Below are positions 1-7,712 of a DNA stretch of 64,000 nt, piece after piece. Source of the DNA: Buxus sempervirens (taxonomy: Eukaryota > Streptophyta > Magnoliopsida > Buxales > Buxaceae); assembly GCA_947561395.2 (NCBI GenBank), contig OX387189.1, positions 23,436,329-23,500,328 on the forward strand, in the 5' to 3' direction. Position numbers and translations under genes: made by a program. Position 1 is the stretch's first letter, and the number at the start of each line of letters is the position of its first letter. The notes beneath the pieces were generated by a model, which worked only from the letters and a program-made list of their open reading frames with translations, ran no database searches and was not told the origin of the DNA.

Positions 1-249
1 AACCTACTCCTAGGAAGGCCGTGGATTCATACAGCTAGGGCCATACCATCTACCCTCCACCAAAGAGTCAAGTATATTAGAGGGCAAAAGGTGATTACCG
101 TCCTGGCCGAAAACTTGGTTCCCCCCATGTGGTCCCCTGATGTACCCTGTATTAACACGGAAATGACAGCAGATAAGATGGCATTTCACTCTTTTCAATT
201 TGAAGCTGTGAATTATATACCTGGGGGTATCAGCAAAAAGAAGGAAAAT
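1..249 (+). pseudogene. C-terminal end of the aspartic protease region of element 1 (partial)
   Basis: Reading from base 1 gives an open frame beginning NLLLGRPWIHTARAIPSTLH, the segment that follows the aspartic protease active site in Tat-type polyproteins. The active-site part lies outside the window. The frame ends at a TGA at 250-252. The downstream G-patch segment continues in the frame one base back, so a -1 shift in the A-rich stretch around 232-249 would join the two. That shift may be a one-base indel or a real recoding site. Function, if intact, would be maturation of the Gag-Pol polyprotein in the virus-like particle. Confidence 0.7.
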
Positions 250-938
250 TGACCTGTGCTGAAAAAATGGTCAAAAATGTATTAGAAAAGTACCATTTTC
301 ACCCTGGAAAAGGTCTGGGGGTTAACCTACAAGGAAGGATAAAACCAATACAGGTTAAGAAGATGGTTCACAGAGCAGGATTGGGGTCCAAACCAAGGAA
401 GTGGAGAAAACAGGGGCAGATAGAAGCTATGAAATTCCCTCATATCAGGGAAACTTTTCCAAAGCTTTCTCACATGATTCAACTGTCTCCTCCTGAGGAT
501 CAATCTAAACCTCCCTACTACAATGTCAACCCATTCCAGAAACCCAAACCCTCCACAATACAACCATATGTTCCACCTCCACCTCCACAAGCATTTGGTG
601 GGCCTGGGCCACAGGCAGAACAAAAGCAGGATTTTTCTGAGGACGTAGGGGCATTCTTTGCCATGACAGAAGGCAACCAAGAAAAAGTAGCGGAGGAGCT
701 ACCTTTTATTGATTGGGCTGCAGTAGAAGTTCCATCTGGAACTGGCCCTACAAAAGAAACAGGCAATGCAACTCACCCAGTACTGGTGATTTCTGATGCA
801 GACCATGAGCTCGAGGAGCAGGCTTGTATCCCTGCCCCAGATTCTTTCATTCTGAATAATTGGGAGGAAACTCCCCTTACTTTTGAAGCCGCGTTTGTTT
901 GGCAAACAGACATGGCTTCCAAAAAAAAACTCCATTAG
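249..938 (+). CDS. Protease-RT linker of element 1 with a G-patch-like motif
   Basis: This 229-codon frame has no internal stop. It opens (without an ATG, so it is a piece of a polyprotein) into a glycine-rich motif around residues 18-30 with HPGKGLG and a later AGLG, which matches the G-patch found after protease in many plant Ty3/gypsy polyproteins. G-patch domains bind nucleic acid or activate helicases. A proline-rich stretch (residues about 85-115) follows. The frame ends in a TAG just after a run of nine A at 921-929. The RT frame (899-4525) overlaps it by about 40 bases and lies exactly one base back. Confidence 0.7.
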   Translation: MTCAEKMVKNVLEKYHFHPGKGLGVNLQGRIKPIQVKKMVHRAGLGSKPRKWRKQGQIEAMKFPHIRETFPKLSHMIQLSPPEDQSKPPYYNVNPFQKPKPSTIQPYVPPPPPQAFGGPGPQAEQKQDFSEDVGAFFAMTEGNQEKVAEELPFIDWAAVEVPSGTGPTKETGNATHPVLVISDADHELEEQACIPAPDSFILNNWEETPLTFEAAFVWQTDMASKKKLH

Positions 939-3900
939 TGGAATGCCCTTTTCCTGAAGGTTTTAATGAGCCTTCGTCTTCAGGGAAAGATTTTGTAGAA
1001 GGCTCTCAAAAAACACAAAAAGATTTTTCAATTTTTTCTAGAAAAGATAAAGTTTTCAAAAAGGTCCAAACCATTTATGAACCATATAAGCAAACGGAAT
1101 TGGATCAGGATGAGTATGACTTCGACCTTGAGCTCGACTTTGACCTAATGGGGGTGGAAGAAGAGACCGAGGACGAAGAAGACGACGTTCCAAAAGAAAT
1201 CACATATCAATTAGAGCGTCATGAAAAGGGGGTCCAACCCAATATTGAAGAGACCATATCTATCAACCTAGGGACCGAAGATGACCCAAAAATAGTGAAG
1301 ATTGGGGTATGCCTATCTGAGGTACAGCGGGATGAAATGATGCGATTTTTGGCTGATTATGAAGATGTGTTTGCATGGTCGTATCGGGATATGCCGGGGT
1401 TAGACACAGATATGGTGGTGCACAGGCTACCCATTCTACCAGATGCCAAGCCAGTTAAGCAGAAACTGAGAAGGTTAAAACCTGAATGGACATTGAAGGT
1501 TAAAGATGAAGTGGTTAAGCAATTCCAAGCTGGATTCTTAGCAGTTTCTACATACCCCGAATGGCTTGCAAATATAGTGCCAGTGCCAAAGAAGGATGGA
1601 AAGGTCAGAATGTGCGTAGATTATAGAGATTTGAATAAGGCAAGCCCAAAGGATGATTTTCCACTTCCACACATAGACATTTTAGTGGACAACACTGCTG
1701 TACATAGCTTGTTCTCATTCATGGACGGCTTTTCTGGTTATAATCAGATCAAGATGGCTAAGGAAGACCAAGAGAAGACAGCCTTTATCACCCCTTGGGG
1801 TACCTTCCACTACACTGTCATGCCATTTGGACTTAAGAACGCTGGGGCAACCTATCAGAGGGCCATGACAGCCTTATTCCATGATATGATCCATAAGGAG
1901 ATGGAGGTCTATGTGGATGATATGATAGCCAAATCATGTGAAGAAGAAGACCACTTGATCAACTTGAAGAAGGTATTTGACCGGCTTAGGAAATACAGTC
2001 TAAGGCTTAACCCTGCTAAATGTGTCTTTGGGGCTACATCAGGAAAATTGTTGGGCTTTATAGTAAGCAGAAGAGGAATTGAGATTGACCCAGCTAAAGC
2101 TAAAGCCATCATTGAAATGCCATCACCTAGAACCGAGAGGGAAGTTCGGGGTTTTCTTGGAAGGATTCAGTACATAAGCCGGTTCATAGCACAGCTCACC
2201 GCTATCTGTGAACCAATTTTCAAACTTCTAAGAAAGAATAACCCGACAGTCTGGAATGATGATTGCCAAGAAGCCTTTGACACAATAAAGGAGTATTTAT
2301 TGAACCCACCTGTGCTAGTACCACCCACTCCAGGAAGGCCATTAATTCTATACTTGTCAGTTTTGGAGACATCAATAGGGTGTGTCTTAGGACAGCATGA
2401 TGATACAGGCAGAAAGGAGAGGGCAATTTACTACCTGAGTAAGAAATTTACAGAATATGAAGCAAAGTATTCCCCCTTGGAAAAGACTTGTTGTGCTTTA
2501 GTATGGGCAACTCAGAGACTGAGGCATTATTTCCTTAGTCATTCCACCTTACTGATATCCCGTATGGACCCTTTGAAGTATCTATTTGAGAAACCGGCTT
2601 TAACTGGCAGAACGGCAAAGTGGCAGTTGTTACTCTCTGAATTTGACCTCACCCATATCACACAGAAGGCCATTAATGGTCAAGCCATTGCAGATCACTT
2701 GGCTGCACACCCTTTACCAGAATACCAACCCTTAAAAACCAACTTCCCTGATGAGGCAATCCTGTTTGCTGAAGAGGAAGAAGATGAAAGCTCATGGCAA
2801 ATGTTTTTTGATGGGGCCGCCAATATGAATGGAAATGGAATAGGGGCTGTTCTGATCAAGCCAGATGGGGCACATATCCCAATCGCAGTGAAGTTAAGGT
2901 TTCAATGCACGAACAATATAGCAGAGTATGAAGCATGTATAATTGGGTTGCAAGCCGCCTTAGACCATGAAGTAGAGGAACTTGACGTATATGGGGATTC
3001 GAGTCTTATCATCTTCCAAACAACTGGTGAATGGAAAACCAAGGATCACAAATTGATCCCCTATCACCAGTATTTGGAAGAAATAAGCAATAAATTTACT
3101 CGAATTTCCTTCAATTATATGCCAAGGGCCAAAAACCAGTTTGCAGATGCTTTAGCAACATTGGCTTCAATGGTCAGTATGCCAGAAGGGGTTGATATTA
3201 GACCATTGGAAATTGAAGTCAGAAATGAACCAGCCTACTGCCTTGTTCTAGAAGAAACCCCAGAAGAAGAAGTACCATGGTTTCAAGACATTAAGAATTT
3301 CCTAAATGATCGAAGTTTACCAGAAAATGTCACCTCTACAGAGAAAAGAACAATACAGAGGCTGGCAGGACAGTTCTTACTAAGTGGTGGGCAGTTGTAC
3401 AAAAGATCACACAATGATATACTACTTAGATGTGTTGCAAAAACTGAGTCAGAAAGGATAGTTGAAACGGTACATGGAGGAGTGTGTCGACCCCATATGA
3501 ATGGGCATATGCTTGCCAAGAAGATTCTGCGATTGGGATATTACTGGTCGACTATGGAGCATGATTGCTATATGCACGTTAAAAGGTGTCATTTATGCCA
3601 AGTGTACGCGGATAACAAGAATGCACCCCCAAGTGAATTGCACAGTATGACATCTCCGTGGCCTTTTTCTATGTGGGGTATAGATGTCATTGGAATGATC
3701 TCTCCAAAGGCATCAAATGGACACAGGTTTATACTTGTAGCAATTGATTACTTCACCAAGTGGGTAGAAGCAGCTTCATATGCAAACATTACGAGTAGCC
3801 ATGTTCTTAAGTTTTTGAAGCACAACATCATTTGCCGCTATGGTTTGCCAAGTGCCATAGTAACAGACAACGCTTCAAACCTTAAGAACAAAGACATGAG

Positions 3901-4525
3901 AAAGATGTGTGAACAATTTCAGATTACCCACCACAAGTCAGCGCCTTACAGACCAAAGATGAATGGGGCAGTGGAAGCAGCGAATAAGAATATAAAGAAG
4001 ATTATTCAGAAAATGGTAGTGAGTTTTAAAGATTGGCATGAAATGCTGCCACTTGCTCTACATGCTTACAGAACCTCAATCCGGACTTCTACAGGGGCAA
4101 CCCCATACTCCTTAGTCTATGGAATGGAAGCAGTTTTACCAGTGGAAGTGGAAATACCTTCACTAAGAGTACTAATGGAAGCTGAATTAGAAGAAGCTGA
4201 ATGGATACAGTCTAGGCATGATCAACTCAATTTAATAGAAGAAAAACGTCTGAAGGCGCTTAGTCATGGCCAATTATATCGGAAGAGGATGGCCAGGGCT
4301 TACAATAAAAAGGTGAAGCCCAGAACCTTCCAAGAAGGAAATTTGGTATTAAAGAAGATTTTACCCTTTTTGGAAGATCCTCGTGGAAAGTTCAAACCAA
4401 ATTGGGAAGGGCCTTATATAGTCAAGAAGGTCCTATCAGGGGGTGCTCTCATCTTAACAGAAATGGATGGGAAGGATTTTCTTGAGCCAATTAACTCTGA
4501 CGCAGTAAAGAGATATTTTCCATGA
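899..4525 (+). CDS. pol: Pol of element 1: reverse transcriptase, RNase H, second RNase H and integrase
   Basis: A 1208-codon open frame. RT spans about residues 130-420, with VDYRDLNKA and the catalytic YVDD at residues 338-341. The RT-linked RNase H region follows. A second, archaeal-type RNase H lies at about 630-760, with FFDGAA, an AEYEAC glutamate, YGDSSL and a late aspartate in NQFADALA, so the DEDD set is present. Integrase begins with an H2C2 zinc site at about 855-905 ending CHLC. Its core shows aspartates in GIDVIG (about 927) and VTDNAS (about 989), and the glutamate in GAVEAANK (about 1024). The C-terminal module with NWEGPY ends shortly before a TGA. Dual RNase H marks the Tat/Ogre branch. 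The first residues before RT are acidic linker. The frame looks able to encode active enzymes; whether it is expressed depends on the -1 shift from the preceding frame. Confidence 0.93.
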   Translation: MANRHGFQKKTPLVECPFPEGFNEPSSSGKDFVEGSQKTQKDFSIFSRKDKVFKKVQTIYEPYKQTELDQDEYDFDLELDFDLMGVEEETEDEEDDVPKEITYQLERHEKGVQPNIEETISINLGTEDDPKIVKIGVCLSEVQRDEMMRFLADYEDVFAWSYRDMPGLDTDMVVHRLPILPDAKPVKQKLRRLKPEWTLKVKDEVVKQFQAGFLAVSTYPEWLANIVPVPKKDGKVRMCVDYRDLNKASPKDDFPLPHIDILVDNTAVHSLFSFMDGFSGYNQIKMAKEDQEKTAFITPWGTFHYTVMPFGLKNAGATYQRAMTALFHDMIHKEMEVYVDDMIAKSCEEEDHLINLKKVFDRLRKYSLRLNPAKCVFGATSGKLLGFIVSRRGIEIDPAKAKAIIEMPSPRTEREVRGFLGRIQYISRFIAQLTAICEPIFKLLRKNNPTVWNDDCQEAFDTIKEYLLNPPVLVPPTPGRPLILYLSVLETSIGCVLGQHDDTGRKERAIYYLSKKFTEYEAKYSPLEKTCCALVWATQRLRHYFLSHSTLLISRMDPLKYLFEKPALTGRTAKWQLLLSEFDLTHITQKAINGQAIADHLAAHPLPEYQPLKTNFPDEAILFAEEEEDESSWQMFFDGAANMNGNGIGAVLIKPDGAHIPIAVKLRFQCTNNIAEYEACIIGLQAALDHEVEELDVYGDSSLIIFQTTGEWKTKDHKLIPYHQYLEEISNKFTRISFNYMPRAKNQFADALATLASMVSMPEGVDIRPLEIEVRNEPAYCLVLEETPEEEVPWFQDIKNFLNDRSLPENVTSTEKRTIQRLAGQFLLSGGQLYKRSHNDILLRCVAKTESERIVETVHGGVCRPHMNGHMLAKKILRLGYYWSTMEHDCYMHVKRCHLCQVYADNKNAPPSELHSMTSPWPFSMWGIDVIGMISPKASNGHRFILVAIDYFTKWVEAASYANITSSHVLKFLKHNIICRYGLPSAIVTDNASNLKNKDMRKMCEQFQITHHKSAPYRPKMNGAVEAANKNIKKIIQKMVVSFKDWHEMLPLALHAYRTSIRTSTGATPYSLVYGMEAVLPVEVEIPSLRVLMEAELEEAEWIQSRHDQLNLIEEKRLKALSHGQLYRKRMARAYNKKVKPRTFQEGNLVLKKILPFLEDPRGKFKPNWEGPYIVKKVLSGGALILTEMDGKDFLEPINSDAVKRYFP

Positions 4526-5479
4526 ATGAATATTACTAGGAAATGATCTGAGGCCATTGTTCTTTATATCCCAAAATTTGAATCCCTAGTCAAACCAATT
4601 TGAGCCTGGTCGTTTTTTTTGTTAAACCCAAACTGGACTTACAGCCTTATACTGGGGCAAAGCCAATAAGGGCAAGGCCAATAGGGGCAAAAAGAAAAAA
4701 ATTTGAAAGAAAAAAAAAAAAAGAGAAAAAAAATAGGGGCAAATAAAAGCCAAATACAAAAGAAGGGGAATGGGATTGAATTCACCGTGACTGTAAGTCC
4801 AGTTGACCCATTTTCACACTTAGAAAATTTTGAGCCTTTAATACCTTTTCTTTCATAAACCGAACCTAGCCTTTGTTTCGTCCTATTATTAAGACCTCGG
4901 TGATTTTAGTATATTCATTCAACTTTCAGAGTAAGATTGGTGATGATGGAATGCAGAAGCCCACCCTAGTGAAAACCGTAATTGGCACTAGGGGCAAGAA
5001 GGGCAAAAGAAAAAAAAAAGAAAAAAAAAAGAGAAAAGAATCAAGGGTTGAGTTGATCATGTGGTCTAAGTTTCAAATCAGCATGAGCACTGGAAACTGA
5101 GCAGATTAGCAAGGCCAATCATGAAGGAAAAATCATTAAGGGATGATTCTAAAGGTCACGGGGTACACAAATTTGGTCTCTCCCTATTGCTTGGACTACC
5201 CTTCTCATTATTCAACCTGATTTTAATTCCTTTAATTATATGTGATTAAGTGTTTTGGATCAGCTTTCAAAAAAAAAAAAAAAAAAAAACTATACTTTGG
5301 CCAGTGATGAGAAATCAAATACTTTTTCATAAAACTTCTGTTTTTATAAGCATCTGAGAATTCTGAGGCCAATAATATAAAACCTATTTTTGAATTAAAT
5401 CTAATATCTTTCCACTAATGGAGTTTGCTTTTGTAAAAAAGTATGGAAAAAATGAAAGAAAAAAAAATGATGAAAGAAT
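4526..5479 (+). other. Spacer of element 1 after pol, A-rich, no gene
   Basis: No coding signal. The stretch holds several A-rich tracts (about 4690-4740, 5010-5040, 5268-5290) separated by short GGGGCAA-like phrases. Parts at 4551-4620, 4860-4920 and 5190-5390 are recognisably the same as 39980-40050, 40470-40530 and 41080-41300 in element 2. This is the shared 3' spacer of the family and shows where the two elements are collinear. Confidence 0.6.
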
Positions 5480-7255
5480 CTAATCCCTACTCCCTAACTG
5501 CTCCTCAAGCTCCCTAATCCTAGCTGCCTGAGTTGCAATGATTCCAGAAGCTCCCTCTGCATCAGGATCACTCAAAAAGGAGATGACCTCATCAGAAAAA
5601 GAAAGCTTGCTCTTCAACGCCCTAAGGTCAGCCAAGGAATCCTGATACTTCTTCCGCATCACACGGACTTCAAAGCGACGAGCCTGCCTTTGTTCTTCAA
5701 GTTTCTTCTCCATGGCAATGCGGCCAGACTTCTGCTCTTCAAGCTGCCTCTCCAGAACAAGGACTTTTATCCTAAGTTCTTGAGCCTCCCGTACCCATAT
5801 TTGTTGAAGCCGTTTATGGGTTGCCCTTTCTGACTCCAGAATATCTTCATAGGTAGGAGGAAGAACTGCAGGTGGATCCTCTGGTACTGGGGCATGACTC
5901 TGCACCTGTTCTTTGATCCAGAAATGATAGTCCTTCACATGGGACTCAGAAAAGACTGGACCCCGCAGAAAGCAAACATAGGACCACTCTTTCATTAATT
6001 GAGCATTTAGCCCCATGGTGGCTGATGTAAGTGGCCCTATAAAGCTCTCATAACCTGTGGGAATCATAATTCCCTGGGTCGCTCCAAATTGCCGAAGAAC
6101 CCTCAAAGGAAGATAGAGAACAGCAGATTTCAAGCCTGCTAGGGCCAGAAAGTTTTTATCCCTAAAGCCAATCACTGTCTCTGGAGTAGGCTGATAAGTG
6201 CCAGGCCATCTCACTTGATCATCCTGGAGAGTACCCAAGAAAGTAAACCAGCCTTGCTTGCCACCTTGGATGTTAGGACATCCCCTATTGCTCATCAAAA
6301 CAGGAACTTTCAATCTTGGAAAGAAGCGGCGAGTTATTTCTTCAACCTGGCTAAGATGGTCAAGCAACCAAAGCTGCAGAAAAAGGGAGTATTTCAATTT
6401 ATTTCCAAAAAGAAAAAAAAAAGAGAAGAAAAAAAAAAGAAAAAGAAAAAAAGAAGAGAGAAAGAAAAATAAAAAAAAAAGAGAAGAAGAAGCAAAGAGA
6501 AGAAAAAGAAAGGAAAAAAGAATAAATAAAAATATATATATATGCATATTTTTTACGTGTAGGATAGGGGCGCAGGCAAGGAAGCGCTTCTTCTTCCTGA
6601 AATAACAATCAGTAAGAGCCTGATATATCTCTGCTAGGATCATAGGGGCTAACCTCTCGCGTTCCCTAACCTGACAGATAACTGAGATGAGAGCCAAATC
6701 AACCTGGTCATCACCCCGTGGAAAAAGCAGCTGATTGACCACTACCAGGGTCAATGCATTAAACCTAGAGTCCTTGTCATTACTCCTCAGAAGTTTTTCA
6801 GTCAAAAAGGTCTTGGACAAGGTCAATAGTGCATCAGAATTTCCTAAGTCCTTCTTCCCTATACCCAAGAAAGTGGAAGCCTCTTTTTTATAACTAAGCT
6901 TTAGGGGTGGGTTCACAACTTTTTCAGAAAATCTTAGGCCAAGGATGGTTTCAATTTCTTCTATGGTGGGAGTCATCTCTTTATCATCAAAACGGAAGAG
7001 ATTCAGCTCAGGTACCCAGTGGCCAATCAAAGCTTCAATGATTTCCCACTTAAAGGGAATTTTAGGGAGGTGTAGGATGTGCCCTAAGTGGATGGAATCC
7101 CAGCGAATCTCCTCATCAAGGGTCATGGAATTAACCCATCTATCATAAAAGGAATCCACAATATTGCACCTGGTAAGATTAGGAGGTTTTGATCTAACAG
7201 GTTGTCTTGCAGGAGGAGATTCAACGGCAGGAGAAAGCGGCGTAGGGGAAGCCAT
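5480..7255 (-). CDS. Antisense gene of element 1: DUF7745-like protein with C-terminal coiled coil, two exons
   Basis: Coding exons read 7255-6557 and 6373-5480 (complement), joined in phase across an intron 6556-6374 with GT and CAG ends. The predicted protein is about 530 aa. The start at 7255 is preferred over an upstream in-frame ATG at 7312 because the homologous copy at 22140 starts with the same MAS and a variable Ser/Pro leader. The N-terminal half carries the pattern LGHILHLPKIP, HWVPELNLFRF and EMTPTIEEIETILGLRF, typical of the plant DUF7745/plant-mobile-domain superfamily. The second exon has FTFLGTLQDDQVRWPG. The last 150 residues are rich in E, K, R and Q and predicted coiled coil. 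The function of these domains is unknown. A TATA-like box at 7347-7354 and a palindrome cluster lie just upstream. The intron is strongly A-rich on the + strand. The frame has no stop, which suggests retention. Confidence 0.82.
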   Translation of the reverse strand: MASPTPLSPAVESPPARQPVRSKPPNLTRCNIVDSFYDRWVNSMTLDEEIRWDSIHLGHILHLPKIPFKWEIIEALIGHWVPELNLFRFDDKEMTPTIEEIETILGLRFSEKVVNPPLKLSYKKEASTFLGIGKKDLGNSDALLTLSKTFLTEKLLRSNDKDSRFNALTLVVVNQLLFPRGDDQVDLALISVICQVRERERLAPMILAEIYQALTDCYFRKKKRFLACAPILHVKNMHIYIFLFILFSFLFLLFASSSLFFLFFFLSSFFLFLFFFFSFFFLFGNKLKYSLFLQLWLLDHLSQVEEITRRFFPRLKVPVLMSNRGCPNIQGGKQGWFTFLGTLQDDQVRWPGTYQPTPETVIGFRDKNFLALAGLKSAVLYLPLRVLRQFGATQGIMIPTGYESFIGPLTSATMGLNAQLMKEWSYVCFLRGPVFSESHVKDYHFWIKEQVQSHAPVPEDPPAVLPPTYEDILESERATHKRLQQIWVREAQELRIKVLVLERQLEEQKSGRIAMEKKLEEQRQARRFEVRVMRKKYQDSLADLRALKSKLSFSDEVISFLSDPDAEGASGIIATQAARIRELEEQLGSRD

Positions 7256-7346
7256 GGAAGCGTCAAAGAAGCCAAGGAAAGCGAGAAAAGACGTGCTCAG
7301 GGAGTTTTTCAATTAATAAAAGTGTCACAATGATGTTCCCTAGGAG

Positions 7347-7354
7347 TTTATATA
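7347..7354 (-). promoter_or_regulatory. TATA-like box of the antisense DUF7745-like gene
   Basis: On the minus strand the sequence reads TATATAAAC about 95 bases before the ATG at 7255. It lies directly downstream of a cluster of GC-rich palindromes, the same arrangement as in the LTRs of this family. It suggests the antisense gene has its own promoter; no transcript evidence is available. Confidence 0.5.
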
Positions 7355-7375
7355 GAAAAAATCGTAAGACAGTAA

Positions 7376-7505
7376 ATTCCGTAATTATATTACGGGCAAG
7401 GCTCGCCCGTATAGGAATTACGGACACGCCTGACCGTGAAACTTCACGGGCAAAGCACGCCCGTAGTAACTTTACGGGCACAGCCTGCTCGTAGTATAAG
7501 TACGG
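7376..7505 (-). promoter_or_regulatory. Cluster of ACGGGC/GCCCGT palindromes upstream of the antisense DUF7745-like gene
   Basis: Four or five copies of ACGGGC or its partner GCCCGT occur in about 130 bases, several arranged as imperfect inverted repeats with 5-10 bases between arms. The same motif cluster is found in the U3 part of the LTRs of elements 1 and 2. Position just upstream of a TATA-like box suggests a promoter or enhancer module; this is inference. Confidence 0.5.
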
Positions 7506-7712
7506 TTCCTTCGAAAAAATGCAAAAAAGTGGGAAGTTTTAATTTCTTTGTTTCCCTAAGCTTCACCTGTCCCTGTTTTAACATTCATCAGGTAATAAAT
7601 ACTGAAAATAAAGAAGAAAGAACACAAATGGAAATAAATCAAACTTCTTTTATATATATGAATGTTTACATCACTTTTGCAAAAAAAAAATACAAAGATA
7701 CATGGAAGAATC
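7506..7712. other. Intergenic spacer between the two antisense genes
   Basis: About 200 AT-rich bases with no coding signal. They should contain the 3' end of the PMD gene and the upstream edge of the DUF7745-like promoter. Both genes point the same way, so the spacing is tight. Confidence 0.4.

Noticed and set aside
6215..6608. Lys-rich plus-strand frames and a Phe-rich minus-strand frame
   Set aside because: They lie over the purine/pyrimidine-rich intron of the antisense DUF7745-like gene.
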